Origin: Sphingomonadaceae bacterium
Lineage (GTDB): Bacteria > Pseudomonadota > Alphaproteobacteria > Sphingomonadales > Sphingomonadaceae
NCBI GenBank assembly: GCA_016000085.1
Contig: JAECRT010000014.1
Location: forward strand, 1 to 64,000
DNA: 64,000 nucleotides
Reading direction: 5' to 3'
Under the pieces are notes generated by a model, which was not told where the DNA came from, made no database searches, and was given only the letters and a program-made list of their open reading frames with translations. The translations under genes and the position numbers were made by a program. Of this stretch, positions 32,624 through 41,132 are shown piece after piece. Numbering within the stretch: position 1 is the stretch's first letter; each line of letters opens with the position of its first letter.

Positions 32624-33427
32624 ATGAGCACAGGCCGTCTGGACGGAAGAATTGCCCTGGTTTCCGGTGGCTTGCGTGGCATCGGCCGCGCCATTTGCGA
32701 GTGCCTGTCCGCCGACGGCGCGACCACGATCATCACTGATCTGGATGCCGAAGACAGCCCGCAGGTCGCGCAGGCGCTGGAAGCTATCGGAAACGCCAGC
32801 TACATCGCTCTCGACGCGACGCAGGAGGATGCCTGGATCGCGGCCCGCGCCCGGATCGAGCGGGACCATGGGCATCTGGACATATTGGTGAACAACGTCG
32901 GATCGGATCTGACCGGCAAGGTGCAGGATCTGGCGCTGGCCGACTGGCGGCGGCTGATGACGCTCAATGTCGACACCGTCTTCCTGGGAACCAAGACGTT
33001 CCAGCCGCTCCTGGCCAAAGCGGGCGCAAATACGCCCTACGGCTCCAGCATCGTCAATGTCAGCTCGATCATGGGGCTGGTCGGCATGGGCGACGTATCG
33101 GCCTATAATGCCTCCAAAGGCGCCGTCAGGCTCTTTTCCAAGTCCAACGCGCTGGAGTTTGCCGACGCGGGCGTCCCCATCCGCGTCAACAGCATCCATC
33201 CCGGCTTCGTCGAAACCCCGTTGTTGCATCAGGGCATGGAGCGCTGGGCGGCCCGCGACGGCTGCACGGCGCAGGAACTGATCGACGCCATGGCGGAAAC
33301 CACGCCGATCAAACGGCTCGCCCAACCCATCGAAATCGGCAAGGTCGTCGCCTTCCTCGCCAGCGATGACGCCAGCTACATGACGGGCAGCGAAGTCGTG
33401 GTCGATGGCGGCTGGACCGCCCGCTAA
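32624..33427 (+). CDS. Short-chain dehydrogenase/reductase 3
   Basis: A 267-residue classical SDR from ATG at 32624 (GAGGATGAGGAT upstream). The track's 32441 start adds 61 residues unrelated to the family. Motifs: SGGLRGIGRAICE for the cofactor, LVNNVGSD for NNAG, AYNASKGA with catalytic Tyr and Lys, and MTGSEVVVDGGW at the end. It lies 23 bp upstream of SDR 4 in one operon, divergent from TonB receptor 3. The two SDRs are similar enough (NS[IV]HPG, TGSE-V-DGG) to be an old duplication. Confidence 0.9.
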   Translation: MSTGRLDGRIALVSGGLRGIGRAICECLSADGATTIITDLDAEDSPQVAQALEAIGNASYIALDATQEDAWIAARARIERDHGHLDILVNNVGSDLTGKVQDLALADWRRLMTLNVDTVFLGTKTFQPLLAKAGANTPYGSSIVNVSSIMGLVGMGDVSAYNASKGAVRLFSKSNALEFADAGVPIRVNSIHPGFVETPLLHQGMERWAARDGCTAQELIDAMAETTPIKRLAQPIEIGKVVAFLASDDASYMTGSEVVVDGGWTAR

Positions 33428-33450
33428 CCTCCTATCGAAAAGGATTATCT

Positions 33451-34233
33451 ATGCCGAATTTCGACCTGGCCGGCGCCGTAGCGCTGGTTTCCGGCGCCAC
33501 CGGCGGCATCGGCCGCGCGACGTGCGAAGCATTGGCCGAGGCGGGGGCCACCGTCATTGCAACAGACCTGGCCGACAGTGCTACAATAGCGGGCGTCGCC
33601 GATTATCGCAGGCTGGATGTTACGGACGAGGAAAACTGGGCCGCCGTGATCGACCATATCGAAGCCACGCATGGCCGGCTGGACATATTGGTCAATAATG
33701 CGGGCATTTCCGTAACCAACAGCATCGCCAGCACCACGCTCGCCGAATTTCGCAAATGCATGGCGATCAACGTCGAGGGGGTGTTCTTAGGAACCCGCGC
33801 CGCACAGGAATTGCTCGCGCGCAGCGGTAAAGACCGCAAGGGCGGCTCCTCGATCGTCAACCTGTCGTCCGTCGGCGGCCTGCGCGGGTCCGCGCTCATG
33901 GCCACCTATTGCGCCAGCAAGGGTGCGGTGAAGCTGTTCAGCAAGAGCGCGGGACTGGAGTTCGCGATGATGGGCTTGCCGATCCGCGTCAACAGCGTCC
34001 ATCCCGGTGGCATCGACACCAACATGATGGATACGATCTACGCCCGCTATGTCGATGATGGCCTGTTTCCCGACGAAGCGACCGCCCGCGCCACTGTCTC
34101 GGCCAATCACGCCATGGGCCGCATGGGCGATCCGGACGAAATCGCCGCGGGTATCGTCTATCTCTCCACCCCGGCCGCCAGTTTCATGACCGGATCGGAA
34201 CTGGTGATCGATGGTGGCATGACGGCGAAATGA
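33451..34233 (+). CDS. Short-chain dehydrogenase/reductase 4
   Basis: A 260-residue classical SDR. Cofactor motif SGATGGIGRATCEAL, NNAGISVT, catalytic TYCASKGA and C-terminal FMTGSELVIDGGM are all present. It is paired with SDR 3 and followed by a perfect hairpin terminator. The acidic residue after beta-2 (IATDLAD) suggests NAD rather than NADP, a family rule of thumb. Two adjacent SDRs may act on different hydroxyls of one polycyclic substrate (inference). Confidence 0.9.
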   Translation: MPNFDLAGAVALVSGATGGIGRATCEALAEAGATVIATDLADSATIAGVADYRRLDVTDEENWAAVIDHIEATHGRLDILVNNAGISVTNSIASTTLAEFRKCMAINVEGVFLGTRAAQELLARSGKDRKGGSSIVNLSSVGGLRGSALMATYCASKGAVKLFSKSAGLEFAMMGLPIRVNSVHPGGIDTNMMDTIYARYVDDGLFPDEATARATVSANHAMGRMGDPDEIAAGIVYLSTPAASFMTGSELVIDGGMTAK

Positions 34234-34240
34234 GCAAAAC

Positions 34241-34265
34241 GCCCTCTCCCTGCGCGGGAGAGGGC
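34241..34265. terminator. Hairpin terminator between SDR 4 and convergent ABM gene
   Basis: GCCCTCTCCC and GGGAGAGGGC form a perfect 10-bp stem with a TGCGC loop, 7 bp after the SDR 4 stop and 10 bp from the ABM stop. There is no T-run on the plus strand. Confidence 0.65.
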
Positions 34266-34275
34266 GCAAAGGGCA

Positions 34276-34575
34276 TCAGATGCTCAGCCGCTGCGAACCT
34301 GTCACCTGATGGATTTGCACGTCGTTACTGAACTTCCCTGCAAAATCCTCCAGCAGCGCGGCGATCGCAGGCAGCGCGAGATGCGTGTCGAGCGCCGCCT
34401 GGTCGCGCCACCCCTCCATCGCCATGATGACGCCCCGCTCCGCATCCTCCATCGCCATATGATAGAATATGCAGCCGTCCTCGGCGCGCGATGGCTCGCA
34501 CAGCGCCTTGAGCCGCGCATATAGCGCGGGCAGCGTGTCCGCGTCGGTGAAAATCTGTCCGGTGATAACGATCAT
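34276..34575 (-). CDS. ABM-type putative quinol monooxygenase
   Basis: A 99-residue dimeric alpha-beta barrel protein (MIVITGQIFTDADTLPALYARLKAL, then GCIFYHMAMEDAERGVIMAMEGWRDQAALDTHL), matching the YgiN-like ABM family. Such proteins oxidise quinols or other small cyclic compounds or act as chaperones for reactive intermediates. It is the last gene in the ligase-SnoaL-ABM unit, 16 bp after SnoaL 4. It is of a different subtype from the ABM protein at 17364. Confidence 0.82.
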   Translation of the reverse strand: MIVITGQIFTDADTLPALYARLKALCEPSRAEDGCIFYHMAMEDAERGVIMAMEGWRDQAALDTHLALPAIAALLEDFAGKFSNDVQIHQVTGSQRLSI

Positions 34576-34591
34576 CGGTCTGCCCCTTCGC

Positions 34592-35014
34592 TCAGGTCTG
34601 ATGAATGATCGTGAAGCTGCGGCTTTGCAGGAACCACGCCCCGTCCCGCTTCACCAGCCTGTCATTATAGCAGGCCCGCGCCCGCTTATCCTTGAGCGTT
34701 TCCGGCTCCTCATAGACTTCCGAAATATAGGTCCGCGCGTGCGCAACATCCCCATCCACCTGGATCATGCCCACGGTCACAAGGAAGCTCAATTTGGGAT
34801 AATGCGGCATCGCCCCGCGCCACAGCGCGACGATCGCCTCCTTGCCCTCGACGATCCCCAGTTCGGGATAATGCGACAGATCCCAGTGGCTGTCCTCCAC
34901 CCAGATCGAGGCCCATAGTTCCTCGTCCACGCGATTGACCGCGTCGGCATATGTTTCCAGCACCTCGCGGATCGCCATGCGATCCTCCAGCGGCCCGGTG
35001 AAATTGGCGGTCAT
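34592..35014 (-). CDS. SnoaL-like (NTF2-fold) protein 4
   Basis: A 140-residue SnoaL/NTF2-type protein. EDRMAIREVLETYADAVNRVDEELWASIWVEDSHWDLSHYP is the typical helical start, and GAWFLQSRSFTIIH the last strand. It closely resembles SnoaL 5 at 50994-51395 in layout (DRxAIxxVLxxYADxVNxxDxxLWxS). AGGAGAG lies upstream of ATG 35014. It follows the ligase gene by 77 bp on the same strand. Substrate unknown; an isomerase or dehydratase acting near the CoA-activation step is plausible. Confidence 0.83.
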   Translation of the reverse strand: MTANFTGPLEDRMAIREVLETYADAVNRVDEELWASIWVEDSHWDLSHYPELGIVEGKEAIVALWRGAMPHYPKLSFLVTVGMIQVDGDVAHARTYISEVYEEPETLKDKRARACYNDRLVKRDGAWFLQSRSFTIIHQT

Positions 35015-35091
35015 GCGATACGCTCTCCTGTTCTAGCTTTGAATCAGGCTATGCGTTCGGCGCGCGCCCGTGACCTGCCGGAAACAGGAGG

Positions 35092-36621
35092 TCAGCGAAA
35101 TTCGTCGCGCAGCACCCGCCGCAATATCTTGCCCGATGGGTTGCGCGGCAGGCTGTCGCGGAAATCCACGCTCTTGGGCGCTTTGTACGCCGCTATCCGC
35201 TCCCGCGCCCAGGCGATCAGAGCGGCCGGATCGGGCGCCTCGCCCTCCACGGCCACGACGATCGCTTTCACCGCCTCGCCCCATTTCACGTCCGGCACGC
35301 CGATCACCGCAACGTCGCTGACCTGCGGGTGACTGTAGAGCGCATTCTCGACTTCTGCCGGATAGACATTCTCGCCACCGGTGATGATCATGTCTTTTAT
35401 GCGGTCCGCCAGATAGAGGTAGCCATCCGCGTCCATCGTCCCCGCGTCACCCGTCCGCATCCAGCCATCGGCGTCGATCGTCTCCGCTGTCGCCTCTGGC
35501 CGCTCATAATAGCCGATCATGTTCGCCGCAGATCGCACCGCGATCTCGCCCACTTCGCCGCGCGGCACTTCCGCGCCCGCCTCGTCGATGATCCGCACCT
35601 CGACGCCCGGCAAGGGCACGCCGATCCCCCGCATCCGCGCATTGCCGTCCGGATCATGATCCTCCGGCGGCAGCCCCACAATAGTCCCGGCGGTTTCCGT
35701 CATGCCGTACATCTGCGCAAAGCCGCAGCCGAACACTGCGATCGCTTGTCGCATCAGGTCCAGCGGAATGGCCGAGCCGCCATAGCAGATCGTCTTGAGG
35801 AAACTGAAATCGGTCCTCGCCGCATCGGGATGGTCGCACACGATCCGCATCGCGGTGGGCACCATCATGATCTTCGTGATCCGGTGTTCGGTCAGCAGGC
35901 CCAGCACCTTGTGCGGATCGAACTCACTGACCACCACGCCTTTGCCGCCATGTTGCAGCGACCACAGTCCCCATCCCGACCCGCTGATATGGAAAATCGG
36001 CATCGCGATCAGCGCGACATCCTGCGCGCTCCAGCGATTCCATTCGGGCATGACCGCATCCGGCGTATCCTGCCGCAACGCCAGCAGGCTGCGGTTGGTC
36101 AGCATCGCGCCCTTGGGATTGCCGGTCGTGCCGGAGGTGTAGAGCTGCAACACAGGTTCGTCATAGCCCGCGTCCCTGTGCGGATCGGTCGCCGCCTGCA
36201 TGTCGCGCCAAGCCGAAAAATCTTCCTGCCCCTCGACCGGCCGCGTCGTCAAAATCCTATAGTCCCCACCGGCGTCCAGCCGGTCGAGAAATTCCGGGTC
36301 GGTCACTATCAGCCTGGGTTTGCAGTCGCCGACTATATAGGCGACCTCCGGTGTCGCCAGCCGCCAGTTGATCGGCACCAGCACGACGCCTGCTTTTGCA
36401 GCGCCCAGCCAATATTCGAAATAGAGATCGCTGTTCTTGCCCAGAAATGCGATTCGAGCGCCAGCGGGCAGCCCCATCGCAATCAGACCGCTGGCCACGC
36501 GACTGGCATTGTCATCCAGCGCCGCGTAACGGCTGTCCCGCCCCTCGAACGTCAAGGCAATGGCGTCGGCCCGCAGCTTTGCGTGGGAACGGACGAGGTC
36601 GGCGAGAACGGGCTTGCCCAT
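35092..36621 (-). CDS. AMP-forming acyl-CoA ligase (ANL superfamily)
   Basis: A 509-residue adenylate-forming ligase that would activate a carboxylic acid as its CoA thioester using ATP. Motifs: phosphate loop LYTSGTTGNPKGAML, YGMTETAG, the GDAG-containing hinge region WMRTGDAGTMDADGYLYLADR, GGENVYPAEVE, and the A10 lysine motif LPRNPSGKILRRVL. Length and arrangement fit FadD3/FadD-type ligases that activate cyclic or steroid-derived acids as well as fatty acids; the exact acid is not predictable. AGGAG precedes ATG 36621. It heads a three-gene unit and is divergent from SDR 5. Confidence 0.93.
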   Translation of the reverse strand: MGKPVLADLVRSHAKLRADAIALTFEGRDSRYAALDDNASRVASGLIAMGLPAGARIAFLGKNSDLYFEYWLGAAKAGVVLVPINWRLATPEVAYIVGDCKPRLIVTDPEFLDRLDAGGDYRILTTRPVEGQEDFSAWRDMQAATDPHRDAGYDEPVLQLYTSGTTGNPKGAMLTNRSLLALRQDTPDAVMPEWNRWSAQDVALIAMPIFHISGSGWGLWSLQHGGKGVVVSEFDPHKVLGLLTEHRITKIMMVPTAMRIVCDHPDAARTDFSFLKTICYGGSAIPLDLMRQAIAVFGCGFAQMYGMTETAGTIVGLPPEDHDPDGNARMRGIGVPLPGVEVRIIDEAGAEVPRGEVGEIAVRSAANMIGYYERPEATAETIDADGWMRTGDAGTMDADGYLYLADRIKDMIITGGENVYPAEVENALYSHPQVSDVAVIGVPDVKWGEAVKAIVVAVEGEAPDPAALIAWARERIAAYKAPKSVDFRDSLPRNPSGKILRRVLRDEFR

Positions 36622-36715
36622 ATGCGGAAAATCTCTCCTGGCGTTATCGGCCCGTCATAGGTGACGGCACGCCACTGCGCCCCTGTCAATTTCATTGGTT
36701 CTGCGCCTTCAATGG

Positions 36716-36728
36716 CCAACACTGTTGG
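36716..36728. promoter_or_regulatory. Short perfect palindrome in the ligase/SDR 5 divergent region
   Basis: CCAACA-C-TGTTGG is a 13-bp perfect palindrome midway between the divergent ligase and SDR 5 start codons. It is a possible operator for a dimeric regulator; no regulator gene is adjacent. Confidence 0.4.
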
Positions 36729-36814
36729 AAACACCAGTGCCACACATAACGGCATCAGCTAGATAACCAGCCTGATATAGGCCGAAGCACCGGCGGACCG
36801 AGAGGAGCGATGAT

Positions 36815-37576
36815 ATGGATCTGGGATTGAAGGGCCGCAAGGCCATCCTCGCGGGCGCCAATGCCAGCATGGGCCTCGCCGTGGCGCGGGTTCTGGCCGC
36901 GGAAGGCTGCGAAATCGCCCTGTGCGGCCGCACGCAAGGCAAGGTCGATAACGCCGTCGCCGAACTGTCCGCCTTGGGCGTGCGCGCGTTCGGCGCCTCC
37001 GTCGACGTCACCGACGCCGATGCCTTTCCGGCGTGGATCGCGCAGGCCACCCAGGAACTTGGCGGATGCGACATTTTCATATCCTTCGTATCGGTCAACC
37101 CCGGCGCGGACACGGTGGATGGCTGGAACACAGTGTTCAACGGCGACATCCTGCCCCTCGTCCGCGGCATACAGGCGGCGATGCCGGCGCTGGAACAGTC
37201 CGACGCGGGTTCAATCGTCACCATTTCCTCCACCGGCGCGGTAGAAGAATTCATGGGGCCACAACCCTATAATGCGCTGAAGGCCGCCATCATCAACTAC
37301 AGCGCCGCGCTGGCGCAGAAACATGCCGCCCAGGGCATCCGCGTTAACTGCGTGACCCCAGGCCCGGTCTTCACCGCCGATGGCCCGTGGCAATATATCA
37401 AGGACAATATGGCGGAATTCCACGATTCGATCCTGCAACAGATTCCGTTCGGTCGCATGGGCACCGGCGAGGAAATCGGCAAGGCCATCGCCTTCATCGC
37501 CTCCCCCGCCTGCCGCTACATGACCGGTGCGAATATTCGGATCGACGGGTCGATGACCAAGGGCGTATCGTTCTAA
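36815..37576 (+). CDS. Short-chain dehydrogenase/reductase 5, divergent NNAG region
   Basis: A 253-residue SDR. The cofactor motif is altered (LAGANASMGLAVARVL), and where the structural NNAG motif should be the sequence reads DIFISFVSVNPGA. The catalytic centre is intact: SSTGAVEEFMGPQPYNALKAA with Tyr-X3-Lys. C-terminus MTGANIRIDGS is typical. GAGAGGAG lies upstream of ATG 36815. It is followed 16 bp later by a ThuA-like gene. The changed NNAG suggests altered substrate or cofactor geometry but not loss of activity; NAD(P) alcohol dehydrogenase remains the best call. Confidence 0.87.
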   Translation: MDLGLKGRKAILAGANASMGLAVARVLAAEGCEIALCGRTQGKVDNAVAELSALGVRAFGASVDVTDADAFPAWIAQATQELGGCDIFISFVSVNPGADTVDGWNTVFNGDILPLVRGIQAAMPALEQSDAGSIVTISSTGAVEEFMGPQPYNALKAAIINYSAALAQKHAAQGIRVNCVTPGPVFTADGPWQYIKDNMAEFHDSILQQIPFGRMGTGEEIGKAIAFIASPACRYMTGANIRIDGSMTKGVSF

Positions 37577-37592
37577 AAGAGAGGATGCGGGC

Positions 37593-38348
37593 ATGAACGA
37601 GCATCCCAAGCGGATCGACTGCGTCCTGATTGCGGGCGGCCTTTATCACGATATCGACTTCGCCCGGCTTGAGTTGCTCAAACTGCTGGGAGAGGATGAG
37701 CGAATTCGTACCCGCGTGTTCGAAAATTACGACAATATCGACGCGATCACGCAGGCCGACTTCCTCATTACATACACCTGCGACGTCGTGCCGTCGCTCG
37801 GCGCGCAGGAAGCGCTGCGGGACTGGGTGAAGGGCGGTGGACGCTGGTATGCGTTGCACGGCACCAACTCGGTCCTGCGCCTGTTCGAAAACGGCCTCTA
37901 TGGCAGCCCGCGATGGGCGCCACTGTTCATGGAGACACTGGGCAGCCAGTTTATCGCCCATCCCCCGATTGCACCCTATAGCGTGACCGTCGCCGACCCG
38001 AACCATCCGATCACACGGGGCATCGAACCGTTCGAAACGACCGACGAACTCTATCTGATGGAGTGCCACGGCGACCTGCACGTCCTGCTCGAAACCGAAT
38101 TTGCAGGCGAAGCGACCGGCTTCGACGAAGATCTGTGGGCGCAGGACAAGCACCCCGTCCTCTACATCAAGAAGCAGGACAAAGGCGCCGTTCTCTACAA
38201 TACGCTTGGCCATTGCCGGGGCCATTACGACATGCAGCCGCATCTCGATTACTGGCCCACAGTCGACCGTTGCGCCTGGGATCTGCCGGTCTTTTACGAC
38301 CTGCTGCGGCGCGGGATCGACTGGGCTAAACAGGGCGGCGCGGCTTAG
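37593..38348 (+). CDS. ThuA-like domain protein (class I amidotransferase-like fold)
   Basis: A 251-residue ThuA-family protein. It opens RIDCVLIAGGLYHDIDFARLELLKLL and has the FLITYTCDVVP and GGGRWYALHGTNSV segments expected for the glutamine-amidotransferase-like fold, then HPITRGIEPFETTDELYLME, a ThuA hallmark. The canonical role is in trehalose/disaccharide utilisation, but ThuA-like proteins also occur in sphingomonad catabolic clusters with no known reaction. GAGAGGA precedes ATG 37593. It forms an operon with SDR 5. No cysteine nucleophile elbow is evident, so amidotransferase activity is unlikely. Confidence 0.83.
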   Translation: MNEHPKRIDCVLIAGGLYHDIDFARLELLKLLGEDERIRTRVFENYDNIDAITQADFLITYTCDVVPSLGAQEALRDWVKGGGRWYALHGTNSVLRLFENGLYGSPRWAPLFMETLGSQFIAHPPIAPYSVTVADPNHPITRGIEPFETTDELYLMECHGDLHVLLETEFAGEATGFDEDLWAQDKHPVLYIKKQDKGAVLYNTLGHCRGHYDMQPHLDYWPTVDRCAWDLPVFYDLLRRGIDWAKQGGAA

Positions 38349-38349
38349 G

Positions 38350-38715
38350 TCAGACCAGCGCCTTGACCGGCAGATGCTCCATCCCAGGCGCCTCGTCCGG
38401 CACGGCAACCTCTATCCATCCATCGTCCGACTCGCGCCATGGGAACAGCTTGAGCGGCTTGTAGCCCGTCCCGCCCAGACATTCGCCACTCTCCAATTTG
38501 AACCGCGCACCGTGCAGCGGGCACATCACCGATCCGCGCCTGACCTTCCCACCAGGCGCCAGTTCGGCGGCGGCATGGGTGCAGCGGTTGATGATCGCAT
38601 GGACGATCCCCTCCTCACGGCAGAGGAACAGGGGCCAACGATTGACGACGAACGGCAGCATTGCCTTTTCTTCAATGTCCGATGCCTGGACGACCCGATG
38701 ATATGTTTCGCTCAT
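38350..38715 (-). CDS. Rieske-type [2Fe-2S] ferredoxin
   Basis: A 121-residue Rieske ferredoxin. Cluster ligands are Cys and His in NRCTHAAAEL and in VMCPLHGARF, spaced as usual, followed by the FKLESGECLGGTGYKPLKLF proline-loop region. ATG at 38715 (MSETYHRVVQASDI) is chosen; the track's 38850 start adds 45 unrelated residues. It is the only stand-alone electron carrier seen in the window and may serve some or all of the four Rieske oxygenases. No ferredoxin reductase was found, so that must be elsewhere. It converges on ThuA and is divergent from reductase 4. Confidence 0.9.
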   Translation of the reverse strand: MSETYHRVVQASDIEEKAMLPFVVNRWPLFLCREEGIVHAIINRCTHAAAELAPGGKVRRGSVMCPLHGARFKLESGECLGGTGYKPLKLFPWRESDDGWIEVAVPDEAPGMEHLPVKALV

Positions 38716-38839
38716 TATGCTGGAAACCTGCCTCTCTATGTTTTTGCGTCTGGCCCGCGCTGGGGCGTCGGGCAATTGATGCTTTTCATAGCTGCATGAC
38801 AGGTCGGGACAAAGCATGGCAGCTATAGGAAAGAAGAGG

Positions 38840-39853
38840 ATGACCGGCATGAACCGTTTCTGGAAACTGGAAGCCTATCCCGATGGCACCGACTTCGCAT
38901 CGGGCATCAAATTGCGCGAAGAGGCCATACCCGAAATCGGTGAGAACCAATTGCTGGTGCGCAACCTGTGGCTGTCGCTGGACGCGGGCACCCGCATGTG
39001 GCTGACCCCACGAACGGACAGCTATATGGACCCCACGCCGCTGGGCAGCAAGATCATCGGCTTCGTGCTGGGTCAGGTCGTGGAATCGCGCCACGCCGGG
39101 TATAAAGCAGGCGATATCGTCCGCGCCTATGGCCAGTGGGCCGACTATAGCGTCCTCTATCCCGACATGGGCGACATCTGGATTGTCGACGACATCCCCG
39201 ACATGCGTCAGCATTTCGCCGTACTTGGTCCCAATGGCTGGACTGCCTATGTGGGCCTGACCGAATATGGCAAGGTTCGTCCCGGCGAAACCGTGCTTGT
39301 CTCTGCCGCCGCTGGTGCGACCGGGCTGCTGGCGGCGCAATTCGCCAAGGCCATGGGATGCCGTGTCATCGGCATTGCCGGCGGTCCGGAAAAATGCGCG
39401 CTGCTGACCGGCCGCTACGGCCTTGCTGCCGCGATAGACTATAAATCCGAAGATCTGGCCACGCGCCTCACGGCGCTTGCGCCAGGCGGGATCGACTGTT
39501 TCTTCGATTGCGTCGGTGGTGACACGCTGGACACCGCTCTGCCCGCCATGGCGATGAACGGCCGGATCGCAATCTGTGGCCTGATTTCCACCTATGACAG
39601 GGCGGAGCGGGTCGGCCCGCATAATTTCGACCTGATCCTGATGAAGCGGCTGACGGTCGCGGGCTTCTTTTCGCCCGACTTCTATTTCCGCGGAGGTGAA
39701 ATCAACCGCCTGACCGCACCATGGCTGGAATCCGGCATCGTCGATATGGATTTCGACGTCACCAAGGGTCTGGAAGAGACGCTGAACGCCTATGGCAAGC
39801 TGTTTTCGGGTGGTAACACCGGCAAGGTCATGGTGGACCTTACCAGCCTGTAG
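38840..39853 (+). CDS. Medium-chain NADP-dependent oxidoreductase 4 (PTGR/CurA-like)
   Basis: A 337-residue zinc-free medium-chain reductase with Rossmann motif VSAAAGATGLLAAQFAKAMGC, IGIAGGPEKCALL and FFDCVGGDTLDTAL. It differs from the other three early on (LDAGTRMWLTPRTDSYMDP instead of GWLDD-PSYLPP), so its substrate pocket probably differs. ATG at 38840 follows GGAAAGAAGAGG; the track start at 38816 and ATG 38849 are alternatives. It is divergent from the ferredoxin gene and converges with acyl-CoA dehydrogenase 2. Confidence 0.9.
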   Translation: MTGMNRFWKLEAYPDGTDFASGIKLREEAIPEIGENQLLVRNLWLSLDAGTRMWLTPRTDSYMDPTPLGSKIIGFVLGQVVESRHAGYKAGDIVRAYGQWADYSVLYPDMGDIWIVDDIPDMRQHFAVLGPNGWTAYVGLTEYGKVRPGETVLVSAAAGATGLLAAQFAKAMGCRVIGIAGGPEKCALLTGRYGLAAAIDYKSEDLATRLTALAPGGIDCFFDCVGGDTLDTALPAMAMNGRIAICGLISTYDRAERVGPHNFDLILMKRLTVAGFFSPDFYFRGGEINRLTAPWLESGIVDMDFDVTKGLEETLNAYGKLFSGGNTGKVMVDLTSL

Positions 39854-39861
39854 AGGGTTGC

Positions 39862-39882
39862 GCGGCGGCTTCAGGCCGCCGC
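39862..39882. terminator. Hairpin between convergent reductase 4 and acyl-CoA dehydrogenase genes
   Basis: GCGGCGGC-TTCAG-GCCGCCGC is a perfect 8-bp stem starting 8 bp after the reductase stop and overlapping the last codons of the dehydrogenase gene. No T-run follows. Confidence 0.5.
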
Positions 39883-40959
39883 CATGGCCTCATATCGCCG
39901 CAATTCCCAGTCACTGTCGCCCAACAGCGACGCCAGCAACATCACGCGCTTGAACGCCTGCCCGACCATCAGTTCCTCGGTCGTGCCGATGCCGCCATGC
40001 AATTGTACCGCATCCTCGCCCAGCGCCATCGCATTTGCACTGATATAGGCTTTTGACCCGGTAATCGCGGCCGCGCGACCTGCATCCTCACGACGCGTCG
40101 CCGCCGCGCGATAGAGCTGCGAACGGCTAAGTTCCAGCCGCGCATAATTGTCCGCCATCCGATGTTGGATCGCCTGGAATGCCCCGATCTGCTGGCCGAA
40201 TTGCCTGCGCGTCTTGATATAATCGAGTGTCGCATCGAACATCATGGTCATCAACCCGACCAGCTCTGCGCAAATCGCCAACCGCGCATCAAGCAATACG
40301 TCGTCCAGTGCCTGCTGCCCGCCCGCCATGCGTTCCGCCGGAACATTGTTCAGCGTCAGGTCGGTCGCGCTGGACCCGTCGGTCATGCGATAGTTGCGCC
40401 GGCCTAGGCCCGGAGCATCGGCCCGCACAAGAAAAAGCCCCATTGCGCCTGTCTCGTCGATCGCCGAGATGACGAAGACATCGGCAAAGCTGCCCCCAAG
40501 CGCCATCTGCTTGGCGCCGTTCAGTACTGCCCCGGTCGCACGGGTCGCTACCCTGTCCTGATTGAAGCGCGCTTCATGCTCGCCACAAGCGAGACTGGCC
40601 ATCGATTCGCCGGTTGCCAGGCGTGGCAGCCAATCGGCCTTCTGCGCATCGGTCCCCGCATTTTCGATGATGCCACCTGCCAGAAGAATGACCGGCAGCA
40701 ACGGTTCGACGGCAACGGCGCGGCCCATAGCCTCCATAACCGTTATCAGTTCAACGCTACCGCCGCCAAAGCCGCCAAATTCCTCGGCAAAGGGAAAGGC
40801 GAGCAAACCCGTCTCAGCCAGCGTTGCCCAGCCTTTTGGACAAAAACCATGCGTTTCGCGGACATAGCTCAGCCGTTTGGCGGGATCGTAGCGCTCGCCC
40901 GCGAATTTTTCGATGAGGTTGCGGAGGAGAGCCTGCTCCTCGTTGAGATCGAAATTCAA
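39871..40959 (-). CDS. Acyl-CoA dehydrogenase, short (beta-like) subunit type
   Basis: A 362-residue acyl-CoA dehydrogenase-fold protein starting at TTG (40959) with GAGGGG upstream. The N-terminal helical domain (FDLNEEQALLRNLIEKFAGERY), the KQMALGGSFADVFVISA middle domain and the RRQFGQQIGAFQAIQHRMAD and QLHGGIGTTEELMVGQ C-terminal motifs are present. The catalytic Glu region (YEGT) and GGTNE motif of complete enzymes are missing; it resembles the non-catalytic or partner chain of heterotetrameric steroid-type dehydrogenases. The full-length enzyme at 43774 is a possible partner (inference). Confidence 0.88.
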   Translation of the reverse strand: MNFDLNEEQALLRNLIEKFAGERYDPAKRLSYVRETHGFCPKGWATLAETGLLAFPFAEEFGGFGGGSVELITVMEAMGRAVAVEPLLPVILLAGGIIENAGTDAQKADWLPRLATGESMASLACGEHEARFNQDRVATRATGAVLNGAKQMALGGSFADVFVISAIDETGAMGLFLVRADAPGLGRRNYRMTDGSSATDLTLNNVPAERMAGGQQALDDVLLDARLAICAELVGLMTMMFDATLDYIKTRRQFGQQIGAFQAIQHRMADNYARLELSRSQLYRAAATRREDAGRAAAITGSKAYISANAMALGEDAVQLHGGIGTTEELMVGQAFKRVMLLASLLGDSDWELRRYEAMAAA

Positions 40960-41067
40960 GCTGCCCCCTCACTTCTATATCTATGGTGCATGGATGAAAG
41001 GGTAGTCCGCGCTGGGCTGAAGCCCGCCTGCGTTTTCCGATAGTTTGTGAAAATATGACCGGATGGG

Positions 41068-41085
41068 CCTAGTAGTAGTACTAGG
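41068..41085. promoter_or_regulatory. lux-box-like palindrome upstream of the LuxR-type regulator
   Basis: CCTAGT-AGTAGT-ACTAGG is an 18-bp palindrome with perfect 6-bp arms, in the 173-bp divergent region between the acyl-CoA dehydrogenase (start 40959) and the LuxR gene (start about 41133). Its length matches the 18-20-bp sites bound by LuxR-type dimers. Autoregulation or control of either neighbour is inferred. Confidence 0.55.
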
Positions 41086-41132
41086 TTTTGCTCGACTTGA
41101 TCCATAGTGGGTTGCGGCGTAGTCTCCGGCCC

